NCBI RefSeq assembly: GCF_041276405.1
Contig: NZ_JBGGGT010000002.1
Span: forward strand, 1,525,001 to 1,589,000
Reading direction: 5' to 3'
Source of the DNA: Microvirga sp. TS319
Lineage (GTDB): Bacteria > Pseudomonadota > Alphaproteobacteria > Rhizobiales > Beijerinckiaceae
Length of the DNA stretch: 64,000 bases
Shown: positions 23,921 to 32,785 of the stretch, piece after piece
Position numbering within the stretch: the first letter of the stretch is position 1
Layout of the letters: the number at the start of each line of letters is the position of its first letter
Translations under genes and position numbers: made by a program
The notes under the pieces: generated by a model
What the model was told of the DNA's origin: nothing
What the model saw: only the letters and a program-made list of their open reading frames with translations
Database searches by the model: none

Positions 23921-26074
23921 ATGAACCAAGCTCCCCGCATCGAACGCCGCGCGTCGGTCTGTCCGCATGATTGCCCCTCCGTCTGCTCCCTCGACGTGGA
24001 GGTGATCGACGGGCGCGGCATCGGGCGCGTGCATGGGGCGAAGACCAACAGCTACACGGCGGGCGTGATCTGCGCGAAGGTCGCGCGCTATGCCGAGCGC
24101 ATTCACCATCCGGAACGGCTGCTCCACCCGTTGAAGCGCACGGGCCCGAAAGGTTCGGGACAGTTCGAGCGCATTTCCTGGGACGTGGCGCTCGATACGG
24201 TCGCCGAGGCGTTCCTGAAGGCCGAGGCGGCGTTCGGCTCGCAATCCGTCTGGCCCTATTACTACGCCGGCACCATGGGCCTCGTGATGCGTGACGGCAT
24301 CAACCGGCTGCGCCATGTGAAGAAATATTCGGGCCAGTATTCCACCATCTGCACGCCCATGGGCTGGACCGGCTATGTGGCCGGCACGGGCAGGCTCGCG
24401 GGCTCCGACCCGCGCGAGATGGCAGTGTCGGACTGCGTGGTGATCTGGGGCACGAATCCGGTTCATACCCAGGTCAACGTGATGACCCACGCCATGCGCG
24501 CCCGGAAGGAGCGCGGGGCCAAGATCGTCGCCGTCGACATCTACATGAACGCCACCATGAAACAGGCCGACATGGCCCTTCTGGTGAAGCCCGGTACCGA
24601 CGGCGCGCTCGCCTGCGCGGTCATGCACGTGCTGTTCCGCGACGGCTATGCGGATTGGGATTATCTGGAGCGCTACACCGATCACCCGCGCGAGCTCGAA
24701 GCACATCTCAGGACCCGCGATCCGGCCTGGGCCTCGTCCATCACGGGCCTGTCGGTGGAGGAGATCGAGGCCTTTGCGAAGCTCGTCGGCACGACCAGGC
24801 GCACCTTCTTCCGCCTCGGCTTCGGATTCGGCCGTCAGCGCAACGGCGCGGTCAACATGCATGCGGCATCCTGCATCCCGGCGGTGACCGGCGCATGGCG
24901 ATACGAGGGAGGGGGAGCGTTCCACTCCAACAGCGGCATCTTTCGCTGGAACAAGGCCCTGATCGAAGGGCACGAGGCCATCGACCCCTCGATCCGTGTG
25001 CTCGACCAGTCCCAGATCGGCCGCGTGCTCACCGGAGACACGGAGGCGCTCTACAACGGCCCCGCCGTCAAGGCGATGCTGATCCAGAACACCAATCCGG
25101 TCTCCGTCGCGCCGGAGCAGGAGCTGGTCAAGCAGGGCTTTTCCCGCGAGGACCTGTTCGTCTGCGTGCACGAGCAGTTCATGACCGAGACGGCCATGAT
25201 GGCCGATATCGTTCTGCCCGCGACCATGTTCATGGAGCACGACGATCTCTATTCCGGCGGAGGGCACCAGCATTTCCAGGTCGGACCGAAGCTCGTCGAT
25301 CCACCCGGCGAATGCCGCTCGAACCATCAGGTCGTCCAGGCCCTGGCGAAGCGCCTGGGCGCCGAGCACCGCGCCTTCGGCATGGAGCCGCGCGAGATCA
25401 TCGACTGGACCCTGCGCCATTCCGGCTGGGGCAGTATCGAGGAGCTCGAGGCCGTCGTTCACAAGGACGTGCAGCCGCCCTTCGAGGAGGCCCATTACCT
25501 GAAGGGCTTCGGCTATCCGGACGGGAAGTTCCGCTTCAAGCCTGACTGGACGGCGGTGCCGTCCTACAACAACGGGCCGATGGGCCCCCATGCCCAGATG
25601 CCCGCCTTCCCGGACCATTGGGCCGTCATCGAGGCGGCGACGGACGAGCATCCCTTCCGCCTCGCGACGAGCCCGGCGCGCAGCTTCCTGAACTCCTCCT
25701 TCACCGAAACCCCTGGCTCGGTGGCCAAGGAAGGCAGGCCGGAGGTGATGATCCACCCGCTCGATGCCGAACGCCAGGACATCGCGGACGGCGACTGGGT
25801 GAAGCTCAGGAACCATCGCGGCGAGGTCTTCCTGCGCGCCAGGCTGTTCGACGGCGTGCGCCGCGGGGTGCTGATCGCGGAGGGGATCTGGCCCAACAAA
25901 GCGCATCCTCTGGGGCGGGGCATCAACACGCTGACGGGAGGCGACCAGGTAGCGCCCTATGGCGGAGCGGCATTCCACGACAACCGGGTGGCGCTCGAGA
26001 AGGTCTACGAGGAGCTCGTGGTCGAAACGCCTGCCCTGACTGTTCGGAAGAGAGCCGAGCCGGTCGTCGGATAG
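23921..26074 (+). CDS. Molybdopterin-dependent oxidoreductase with [4Fe-4S] cluster
   Basis: A 717-aa enzyme of the DMSO reductase superfamily (formate dehydrogenase/nitrate reductase-like). Four cysteines near the N-terminus, C14-x3-C18-x3-C22-x28-C51 (CPHDCPSVC ... VICAK), should bind a [4Fe-4S] cluster. Molybdopterin-binding features follow, for example VIWGTNPVHTQVNVM, LVKPGTDGALACAVMHVLFRDGY and the C-terminal dinucleotide domain RLATSPARSFLNSSF...HRGEVFLRARLFDG. No Tat signal is seen, so it is probably cytoplasmic. No electron-transfer subunit or maturation gene is adjacent; the substrate is unknown. The stop codon is supplied by a palindromic repeat. Confidence 0.88.
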   Translation: MNQAPRIERRASVCPHDCPSVCSLDVEVIDGRGIGRVHGAKTNSYTAGVICAKVARYAERIHHPERLLHPLKRTGPKGSGQFERISWDVALDTVAEAFLKAEAAFGSQSVWPYYYAGTMGLVMRDGINRLRHVKKYSGQYSTICTPMGWTGYVAGTGRLAGSDPREMAVSDCVVIWGTNPVHTQVNVMTHAMRARKERGAKIVAVDIYMNATMKQADMALLVKPGTDGALACAVMHVLFRDGYADWDYLERYTDHPRELEAHLRTRDPAWASSITGLSVEEIEAFAKLVGTTRRTFFRLGFGFGRQRNGAVNMHAASCIPAVTGAWRYEGGGAFHSNSGIFRWNKALIEGHEAIDPSIRVLDQSQIGRVLTGDTEALYNGPAVKAMLIQNTNPVSVAPEQELVKQGFSREDLFVCVHEQFMTETAMMADIVLPATMFMEHDDLYSGGGHQHFQVGPKLVDPPGECRSNHQVVQALAKRLGAEHRAFGMEPREIIDWTLRHSGWGSIEELEAVVHKDVQPPFEEAHYLKGFGYPDGKFRFKPDWTAVPSYNNGPMGPHAQMPAFPDHWAVIEAATDEHPFRLATSPARSFLNSSFTETPGSVAKEGRPEVMIHPLDAERQDIADGDWVKLRNHRGEVFLRARLFDGVRRGVLIAEGIWPNKAHPLGRGINTLTGGDQVAPYGGAAFHDNRVALEKVYEELVVETPALTVRKRAEPVVG

Positions 26075-26127
26075 AGCATCGGACGTGAAAAGTGCATTTG
26101 CACTTTTGGGATCAGTTCAATGCTCTA
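26072..26127. repeat. 56-bp palindromic element forming the stop codons of both flanking genes
   Basis: It begins TAGAGCATCGGACGTG and ends CAATGCTCTA, with AAAAGTGCA/TGCACTTTT arms in the centre. Its first TAG (26072-26074) is the stop of the molybdopterin gene. Its last CTA (26125-26127), read as TAG on the other strand, is the stop of purN. The inverted-repeat core could also act as a bidirectional terminator. Confidence 0.85.
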
Positions 26128-26769
26128 AACCGGCGAGCGCAGCGCGCCTTCGTCGTTCCAGGGACCTGAGAAGATCACGCGCCCATTCTCGAGGCGGGCG
26201 CTGCCGTCGCAGATCATGCGCAGAGCCTGCGGATAGAGACGATGCTCCTGCACGAGAATGCGCGCCGCGAGGGTGTCCTCTGTGTCGCCCGGGACCACGG
26301 GAACGGCCGCCTGGGCGATGATGGGGCCCGCGTCGAGTTCCGGCACCACGAAATGCACCGTGCAGCCGTGGATGAGCACGCCTTCCTCCAAGGCGCGACG
26401 ATGGGTGTGCACGCCGCGGAACAGGGGCAGGAGGGAGGGGTGAACGTTGATCATCCTCCCCGACCAGCGCTGCACGAAGCCCTCGGTGAGCACGCGCATG
26501 AAGCCCGCCAGGCAGATGAACTCGATCCCGTGCTCGACGAGCATCGCATCCATCGCCTGCTCGAAGCTCTCGCGAGTAGGGTGCGTCCTGTGATCGACGA
26601 CCGCCGTCGCGATGCCGGCCTCCTGCGCCCGTCCCAGGCCGCCCGCATCGGGGCGGTTGGAGAGCACCAGGGCGATCTCGGCCGGAAAGTCCGCGCCACT
26701 CGCGGCCTCGATCAGCGAGACCATGTTCGACCCGCGTCCGGATATCAGAACGGCGACGCGGCGGGGCAT
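26125..26769 (-). CDS. purN: Phosphoribosylglycinamide formyltransferase
   Basis: A 214-aa GAR transformylase (third step of de novo purine synthesis, using 10-formyl-THF). AVLISGRGSNMVSLIEA at the start binds the substrate phosphate. The catalytic segment MINVHPSLLPLFRGVHTHRRALEEG contains the conserved Asn-x-His. HGCTVHFVVPELDAGPIIAQAAVPV carries the catalytic Asp. It begins at the ATG at 26769, overlapping the purM stop by one base (TGATG), so the two are translationally coupled. The TAG stop lies in the palindromic element at 26072-26127. Confidence 0.97.
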   Translation of the reverse strand: MPRRVAVLISGRGSNMVSLIEAASGADFPAEIALVLSNRPDAGGLGRAQEAGIATAVVDHRTHPTRESFEQAMDAMLVEHGIEFICLAGFMRVLTEGFVQRWSGRMINVHPSLLPLFRGVHTHRRALEEGVLIHGCTVHFVVPELDAGPIIAQAAVPVVPGDTEDTLAARILVQEHRLYPQALRMICDGSARLENGRVIFSGPWNDEGALRSPV

Positions 26770-27836
26770 CAGAGCTTCAGCGACCCGGAGGTTTGCACCC
26801 GTTCGCCGCCGCCATGCGGGACCGTCTCGCCGATGCGCACCGGGTTTTCGCCGGCCTGGCGGAGGCGCTCGATCACCGCGTCGGCCTGCGAGGCGTCCGC
26901 CACCACGATCATGCCGATGCCGCAGTTGAAGGTGCGCAGCATCTCCGCTTCGGCGACGCCGCCGGTTCTGGAGAGCCAGCCGAAGACGGGCGGGGCCGTG
27001 ATGGCATCGAGATCGAGCCGTACGCCGACGCCCTCGGGAAGCACGCGCGGGACGTTGTCCGGGAAGCCCCCGCCGGTGATGTGGCAGAGAGCATGGATGC
27101 CGTCGCCGCCTTTCAGCACCTGAAGCAGGGCCTTCACGTAGATCCGGGTCGGTTCGAGAAGAGCCTGGGCCAGCGTCCTGCCCTGGGCGAACGGGGCGGG
27201 AGCGTCCCAGGCGAGGCCCGAGCGCTCGACGATGCGGCGGACGAGCGAGAAGCCGTTGGAATGGACGCCGGATGAGGGCAGGCCGATGAGCACGTCGCCG
27301 ACCTTCACGTCCCTGGGGAGGAGGGTACCGCGCTCGGCCGCGCCCACCGCGAAGCCCGCGAGGTCGTAATCGCCCTTGGCGTAGAGGCCGGGCATTTCGG
27401 CCGTCTCGCCACCGATCAGCGCGCAGCCGGCCCGGAGGCAGCCCTCGGCGATGCCCTTCACGATATGGACGCCCACGTCCGGCGAGAGCTTTCCGGTGGC
27501 GAAGTAATCGAGGAAGAGGAGAGGCTCGGCGCCCTGCACGATGATGTCGTTCACGCACATGGCCACGAGATCGATCCCGATCGTGTCGTGAATGCCCGTG
27601 TCGATGGCGATCTTGACCTTGGTGCCCACGCCGTCATTGGCGGCCACCAGGATCGGATCCCTGAACCCTGCGGCCTTGAGATCGAAAAGACCTCCGAAGC
27701 CGCCGATTTCCGCGTCCGCTCCGGGGCGGCGCGTGGACCGCACCAAAGGTTTGATTTGGTCGACCATGGCATTGCCCGCGTCGATATCGACGCCCGCTTG
27801 GGCATAGGTCAGGCCGTTCGTCTGCTTCTCGCTCAT
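26769..27836 (-). CDS. purM: Phosphoribosylformylglycinamidine cyclo-ligase
   Basis: A 355-aa AIR synthetase (fifth purine step, ATP-dependent ring closure). It starts [22 protein letters not shown] at the ATG at 27836. Key motifs: [34 protein letters not shown], and [15 protein letters not shown] near residue 235. Family length is about 345-360. It is the first gene of a purMN pair and is divergent from the phosphatidyltransferase operon, with palindromic repeats between them. Confidence 0.97.
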   Translation of the reverse strand: MSEKQTNGLTYAQAGVDIDAGNAMVDQIKPLVRSTRRPGADAEIGGFGGLFDLKAAGFRDPILVAANDGVGTKVKIAIDTGIHDTIGIDLVAMCVNDIIVQGAEPLLFLDYFATGKLSPDVGVHIVKGIAEGCLRAGCALIGGETAEMPGLYAKGDYDLAGFAVGAAERGTLLPRDVKVGDVLIGLPSSGVHSNGFSLVRRIVERSGLAWDAPAPFAQGRTLAQALLEPTRIYVKALLQVLKGGDGIHALCHITGGGFPDNVPRVLPEGVGVRLDLDAITAPPVFGWLSRTGGVAEAEMLRTFNCGIGMIVVADASQADAVIERLRQAGENPVRIGETVPHGGGERVQTSGSLKL

Positions 27837-27925
27837 GGGACACCCCGTGTTGGGGTGGGGAGTAAGGCGAGAGAGGGCGGTAGGCAAGGGTTTTCCCTCG
27901 GAAGATGGGAAGAGCCCACGTCGTC

Positions 27926-28025
27926 GTCCCCGGCCTTCTGCCGGGGGGCACCCCCAATCGTCATGCCCCGCATGAGGCCGGGCATGACGATTGGGAAATG
28001 CCGGGACAAGTCCGGCCATGACGGA
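27926..28025. repeat. Palindromic intergenic repeats upstream of purM
   Basis: CGTCGTCCCCGGCCTTCTGCCGGGG, then CGTCATGCCCCGCATGAGGCCGGGCATGACG, then ATGCCGGGACAAGTCCGGCCATGACGG. These are three nested or adjacent members of the CATGGCC family in a 275-bp divergent gap that must also hold the promoters of purM and of the phosphatidyltransferase operon. Confidence 0.8.
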
Positions 28026-28111
28026 AGCCATCCGCGAGGATCTTCGGCTTCGCCGTCGTGCCCTCTTCGGGCATTGAACTTGGCCCTCCAACCCGGCATC
28101 ATCTCGGCACG

Positions 28112-28642
28112 ATGACCATACCGAACATCATCACCATCGCTCGGCTCGTCATGGTTCCCATCGTGATCGTCATGATCATGCAGGAGCGGTGGGCGGCGGC
28201 CTTCATTCTGTTCGTCGTGGCGGGCGTATCGGATGCCGTCGACGGCTTCATTGCCCGTCACTTCGACATGAGGAGCGAGTTCGGGGCCTATATCGATCCG
28301 CTTGCCGATAAGTCCCTGCTGGTCTCGATCTACGTGTCTCTCGCGATCGTGGGCGCGATCCCGAGCTGGTTGGCGATCATCGTCGTCTCGCGGGACGCCA
28401 TGATCGTGTCCGCCGTTCTCCTCTCCTGGGTCATGAGCCGCCCGGTGGAGATCAAGCCGATCATGGTGAGCAAGCTGAACACCGCAGCCCAGATCGGATT
28501 CGCGGCCTTCGCGCTCGCGGCCAATGCCTATGACGTGGAGCTGGGCGGGCTTGAAGAGATCGTGATGCTGATCGTCGCCACCTTGACCGTGGCTTCCGCT
28601 GGTGCCTATCTCGGGGGCTGGCTGCGGCACATGGCTGCTTAA
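28112..28642 (+). CDS. CDP-alcohol phosphatidyltransferase family protein
   Basis: A 176-aa integral membrane enzyme with the complete CDP-alcohol phosphotransferase motif: Asp41, Asp44-Gly45, Ala48-Arg49, Gly58, Asp62 and Asp66 (DAVDGFIAR...[11 protein letters not shown]). It has five or six hydrophobic helices. It resembles PgsA (phosphatidylglycerophosphate synthase) and cardiolipin-synthase-type members, but the motif does not fix the alcohol substrate. It is the first gene of a run with perM, hdaA, ppk and ppx. The ATG at 28112 is used because the upstream in-frame part lies in repeat sequence. Confidence 0.88.
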   Translation: MTIPNIITIARLVMVPIVIVMIMQERWAAAFILFVVAGVSDAVDGFIARHFDMRSEFGAYIDPLADKSLLVSIYVSLAIVGAIPSWLAIIVVSRDAMIVSAVLLSWVMSRPVEIKPIMVSKLNTAAQIGFAAFALAANAYDVELGGLEEIVMLIVATLTVASAGAYLGGWLRHMAA

Positions 28643-28671
28643 GCCCCTGAAGGTTCGGGTATGGAGTGCCG

Positions 28672-29784
28672 ATGACGGTCCAAAGGCAGATCGGATTCTG
28701 GATTGCGGCGCTTGTCGCCGCGGTGTTGCTGCTGTTCGTGCTGCGCGGCATCCTCCTGCCATTCGTCGCCGGATTCGCGCTGGCCTATCTGCTCGATCCG
28801 CTGGCCGACCGGCTGCAGAAGATGGGCGTCGGGCGCCTCGGCGCCAGCCTGTTGATCCTCATCCTGTTCGTCCTGGTCTTCATCATCTCCCTGATGATCC
28901 TCGTGCCTTTCGCGGCGCAGCAGGTGGGGGCCTTCGTGGAGAGGCTGCCGGGCTATGTGGCGCGCCTTCAGGAGCTGGGGGCCGAGCAGCTCGGGCCGGT
29001 CATCCGTAAGCTTGGCATCGAGGAGGCGCTGCCCGCCGCGCCGACATCCGTCGGCAACCTCATCAGCCAGGGCATCGCATGGCTGACGGCCTTCCTGCAG
29101 GGGCTCTGGTCCGGCGGGCAGGCGCTGATCGGCATCTTCTCCCTTCTGGTCGTGACCCCGGTCGTGGCCTTCTACATGCTGGTCGACTGGGACCGCATGG
29201 TGAGGACCGTGGATTCCTGGATGCCTCTGCGCCACCGGGACACGATCCGCGCCATCGCCCGCGACATCGACCGCGCCATCGCCGGATTCGTGCGCGGGCA
29301 GGCGCTGGTCTGCCTGATCCTCGGGACCTTCTATGCTGTCGGCCTCGCCCTCGTCGGCCTCAATTTCGGGGCGCTGATCGGCATGACGGCGGGGCTCCTC
29401 AGCTTCATTCCCTATGTAGGCTCGCTCACGGGCCTCATCCTGTCGGTCGGCGTGGCCATCGTGCAGTTCTGGCCCGACTGGACCATGATCCTGGCGACGC
29501 TCGGCATCTTCGTGTTCGGCCAGTTTGTGGAGGGCAACATCCTGTCGCCCAAGCTGGTCGGGGATTCGGTCGGGCTGCATCCAGTCTGGTTGATGTTCGC
29601 TCTCGTCTCCTTCGGCGCGCTCTTCGGCTTCGTCGGGCTGCTGCTGGCCGTGCCTCTCGCGGCCGCCATCGGGGTCATCGCGCGCTTCGCCCTCCGGCAA
29701 TACCTGGCGAGCCCCCTTTATCGCGGAACCGGGCCCGTGGTCATCCACCCGAAGCTCGACGACAGGGCCGATCTCGATGCGTGA
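28672..29784 (+). CDS. AI-2E/PerM-family membrane transporter
   Basis: A 370-aa membrane protein with about eight helices. An N-terminal pair (FWIAALVAAVLLLFVLRGILLPFVAGFALAYLLDPL) is followed by a long amphipathic central segment (about 85-140) and the conserved C-terminal core with LLSFIPYVGSLTGLILSV, FVEGNILSPKLVGDSVGLHPVW and FGFVGLLLAVPLAA. Family members have been linked to AI-2 export or ion transport, so the role here is open. The ATG at 28672 is preceded by GGAG. It overlaps hdaA by 8 bp; in alphaproteobacteria perM-hdaA pairs are common. Confidence 0.9.
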   Translation: MTVQRQIGFWIAALVAAVLLLFVLRGILLPFVAGFALAYLLDPLADRLQKMGVGRLGASLLILILFVLVFIISLMILVPFAAQQVGAFVERLPGYVARLQELGAEQLGPVIRKLGIEEALPAAPTSVGNLISQGIAWLTAFLQGLWSGGQALIGIFSLLVVTPVVAFYMLVDWDRMVRTVDSWMPLRHRDTIRAIARDIDRAIAGFVRGQALVCLILGTFYAVGLALVGLNFGALIGMTAGLLSFIPYVGSLTGLILSVGVAIVQFWPDWTMILATLGIFVFGQFVEGNILSPKLVGDSVGLHPVWLMFALVSFGALFGFVGLLLAVPLAAAIGVIARFALRQYLASPLYRGTGPVVIHPKLDDRADLDA

Positions 29785-30469
29785 TGCCCCCAAGCAGCTG
29801 GCCTTCGACCTGCCTCTGGATCCGCGCTTCGGAGCGGAGGATTTCCTCGTCAGCCCGTCGAACGAGCAGGCCTACGGCCTTGTCGAGGGATGGCCGGACT
29901 GGCCCGACACGATTCTCCTGCTGGTCGGACCGCCGGGCAGCGGGAAGAGCCATCTCGCCTCCATCTGGGCCGAGAACGCCCATGCCTGGACGATCGATGC
30001 CCGGGAGATCACCCACGACAAGGTTCCGCACGTCATCTCCAACGGGGCGCTCGCGATCGAGGACATGGACCGGGGCGAGCGGGATGAGGCGGCCCTGTTC
30101 CACCTTCTCAACCTGGCGCGGGAGCGCAAGGCAGCCCTCCTGATCACCAGCGAGACGCCTCCGGACCGCTGGGGCCTGAGGACGCCCGACCTCCTGTCGA
30201 GGCTGCGCCTTGCCCCGGCCGTATCTCTCGACGCGCCGGACGACGCCCTGCTCAAGGCCGTTCTGGTGAAGCTCTTCGTGGACAGGCAACTCGTGGTCGA
30301 TACCTCCGTTGTCGATTATATTTCGCTTCGGATCGAGCGATCTCTCGCCAAGGCTTCGGAACTGGTGGCGCTTCTGGACAAGGAGGCGCTCAGCCGGGGA
30401 CGGCGCGTCTCGCGCGCGATTGCCGCCGAAATCCTCGGATCCGCACAAGAAACGGAAGAAAACGAGTGA
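29777..30469 (+). CDS. hdaA: DnaA-related regulator of replication initiation (Hda type)
   Basis: A 230-aa protein related to the AAA+ domain of DnaA but without the C-terminal DNA-binding domain, as in Hda. Features: [23 protein letters not shown] (the N-terminal QLAFDLP is a clamp-binding motif), Walker A GPPGSGKS at 51-58, and AIEDMDR in the Walker B position. The sensor region [16 protein letters not shown] follows. In Caulobacter, HdaA with the sliding clamp stimulates ATP hydrolysis by DnaA to prevent over-initiation; the same is inferred here. It overlaps perM by 8 bp and ppk by 4 bp. Confidence 0.9.
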   Translation: MRDAPKQLAFDLPLDPRFGAEDFLVSPSNEQAYGLVEGWPDWPDTILLLVGPPGSGKSHLASIWAENAHAWTIDAREITHDKVPHVISNGALAIEDMDRGERDEAALFHLLNLARERKAALLITSETPPDRWGLRTPDLLSRLRLAPAVSLDAPDDALLKAVLVKLFVDRQLVVDTSVVDYISLRIERSLAKASELVALLDKEALSRGRRVSRAIAAEILGSAQETEENE

Positions 30470-32784
30470 CGTCTGATCCTGCCTCATTGTCCCCGAAACG
30501 TCGTGAAATCGTCACGAAGCCCAGAGCAAAACGGACGCCGAAGAAGGAATCGGCGGAGATCGAGGTGCGGGACGCGATGGCCCTGAGGGACGTGGAGACG
30601 GTCAGCGAGGCGCCTTTGCCGAAGGCTCCCCCGGATATCGAGCTGGACGGAGCGGTGCTGCGCCGGTTTCCGCAGCGGTTCATCAATCGGGAGCTGTCCT
30701 GGCTGCAATTCAACCGCCGGGTGCTGGAGGAGGCCTCCAACCGCAGCCATCCGCTGCTGGAGCAGCTGCGCTTCCTCTCCATCTCGGCCGAGAATCTCGA
30801 CGAGTTCTTCATGGTTCGCGTCGCGGGCCTGCGCGGGCAGGTGCGTTCGGGCGTATCGACGATCTCGCAGGACGGGCTCACCCCCCAGGAGCAGCTCGCC
30901 AAGATCGCGGTCGAGGTGTCGCATCTCGCGTCCGATCAGCAGCGGCGCTGGGGCGAGCTGCGCGACGCCCTGCAGGGGGAGGGAATCGTCCTCGTCGAGG
31001 GCGCGGGCCTGACGAAGCCCGAGGCGTCCTGGCTCGAGGACTACTTCCTCAACCACATCTTTCCCGTGCTCACGCCGCTGGCCATCGATCCGGCGCATCC
31101 GTTCCCGTTCATCCCGAATCTCGGCTCGTCCATCGCGCTCAAGCTGGTGCGCCAGAGCGACGGGAAGGTCCTGAACGCGCTGATCCGCTTGCCGTCGCGG
31201 GCGGAGCGGTTCGTCCGTCTGCCGGACTTTTCCGAGACCGGCTCGGCCCGCTTCATCGCGCTGGAACAGATGATCGTGCTCTATACCAGCCGGTTGTTCC
31301 CCGGCTACGTGGTCCAGGGACAGGGCGCGTTCCGGGTCATCCGCGATTCCGATATCGAAGTGGAGGAAGAGGCCGAGGATCTGGTGCGCCTCTTCGAGAC
31401 GGCCCTCAAACAGCGCCGCCGCGGCAGCGTGATCCGCCTCGAGGTCGAGGCCGCGATGCCGGAGGATTTGCGCCTCTTCGTCGCCGAGGAGATGGAGGTT
31501 TCCAACGACGAGGTGTTCGTGGTCGAGGGCATGATGGGCCTGCGCGATCTCTCGCAGCTCGTCGCCCTGGACCGTCCGGACCTCAAGTTCAAGCCCTACA
31601 ATCCGCGCTTTCCCGAACGCATCCGCGAACACAGCGGCGACTGCTTCGCGGCGATCCGCGAGAAGGACATCATCGTCCATCACCCGTACGAGTCCTTCGA
31701 CGCGGTGGTGCAGTTCCTGCGCCAGGCCGCGCGCGACCCCAACGTCGTGGCGATCAAGCAGACGCTCTACCGCACGTCCTCGGATTCGCCGATCGTCGCG
31801 GCTCTCGCGGAAGCGGCGGAAGCGGGCAAGTCAGTTACCGCCCTCGTCGAGCTGAAGGCCCGCTTCGACGAGGAGGCGAACATCCGCTGGGCGCGCAACC
31901 TGGAGCGCGCGGGCGCTCAGGTGGTCTACGGCTTCATCGAGCTGAAGACGCACGCCAAGCTGTCCATGGTGGTCCGGCGCGAAGGCAGCCAGCTCATCAC
32001 CTATTGCCATGTGGGCACGGGCAACTACCACCCGATCACCGCCCGCATCTACACGGATCTGTCCTTCTTCACCGCCGATCCCGCGATCGGCCGGGACGTG
32101 TCTCGCATCTTCAACTTCGTCACGGGCTATGCGGAGCCGGCGGAGCTGGAGCGCATGGCCGTATCGCCCCTGACCCTGAGAAAGCGCCTGCTGCAGCACA
32201 TCGGCGAGGAGATCGCCCATGTCAAAGCCGGGCGGCCCGGGGCGATCTGGGGCAAGTGCAACGCGCTCGTCGACCCCGACATCATCGACGCGCTCTACGA
32301 TGCGAGCGCGGCGGGGGTGCAGGTGGATCTCATCGTGCGCGGCATCTGCTGCCTGAGGCCGGGCATCAAGGGATTGTCGGAGAACATTCGTGTGAAATCC
32401 ATCATCGGCCGCTTCCTGGAGCACACCCGCATCTACGCCTTCGGCAACGGGTACGGCCTGCCGAACCCGAAGGCGCATGTGTACATTTCCTCCGCCGATC
32501 TGATGACCCGCAATCTCGACCGCCGCGTCGAGGCGCTGCTGCCGATCGGCAATCCCACGGTCCATCAGCAGGTGCTGGATCAGATCATGCTCGCCAACCT
32601 CCTCGACAACGAGCAGAGCTGGGCCGTGCTTCCCGACGGCACCAGCCAGCGGATCGTGCCGGGCAAGGGCGAGGAGCCGTTCAACGCCCACAAGTACTTC
32701 ATGACGAATCCGAGCCTTTCCGGCCGAGGCAAGTCCCTCAAGACCTCAAGCCCCAGGGCACTCGCGAAACGGGGGCAGCGCTGA
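30466..32784 (+). CDS. ppk1: Polyphosphate kinase 1
   Basis: A 772-aa enzyme polymerising the gamma phosphate of ATP into polyphosphate. A variable, charged N-terminal extension of about 65 residues precedes the family start [20 protein letters not shown]. The head domain has [17 protein letters not shown]. The catalytic region shows [32 protein letters not shown] and the phospho-acceptor His in [11 protein letters not shown] near residue 495. [11 protein letters not shown] and the second HKD-like region [23 protein letters not shown] follow. The GTG start overlaps the hdaA stop. It is coupled to ppx, 1 bp downstream. Confidence 0.96.
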   Translation: MTSDPASLSPKRREIVTKPRAKRTPKKESAEIEVRDAMALRDVETVSEAPLPKAPPDIELDGAVLRRFPQRFINRELSWLQFNRRVLEEASNRSHPLLEQLRFLSISAENLDEFFMVRVAGLRGQVRSGVSTISQDGLTPQEQLAKIAVEVSHLASDQQRRWGELRDALQGEGIVLVEGAGLTKPEASWLEDYFLNHIFPVLTPLAIDPAHPFPFIPNLGSSIALKLVRQSDGKVLNALIRLPSRAERFVRLPDFSETGSARFIALEQMIVLYTSRLFPGYVVQGQGAFRVIRDSDIEVEEEAEDLVRLFETALKQRRRGSVIRLEVEAAMPEDLRLFVAEEMEVSNDEVFVVEGMMGLRDLSQLVALDRPDLKFKPYNPRFPERIREHSGDCFAAIREKDIIVHHPYESFDAVVQFLRQAARDPNVVAIKQTLYRTSSDSPIVAALAEAAEAGKSVTALVELKARFDEEANIRWARNLERAGAQVVYGFIELKTHAKLSMVVRREGSQLITYCHVGTGNYHPITARIYTDLSFFTADPAIGRDVSRIFNFVTGYAEPAELERMAVSPLTLRKRLLQHIGEEIAHVKAGRPGAIWGKCNALVDPDIIDALYDASAAGVQVDLIVRGICCLRPGIKGLSENIRVKSIIGRFLEHTRIYAFGNGYGLPNPKAHVYISSADLMTRNLDRRVEALLPIGNPTVHQQVLDQIMLANLLDNEQSWAVLPDGTSQRIVPGKGEEPFNAHKYFMTNPSLSGRGKSLKTSSPRALAKRGQR

Positions 32785-32785
32785 C

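Noticed and set aside
23831..25978. A 715-codon open frame antisense to the molybdopterin oxidoreductase
   Set aside because: The opposite strand encodes a complete enzyme with iron-sulfur and cofactor motifs; the antisense translation has no recognisable domain.
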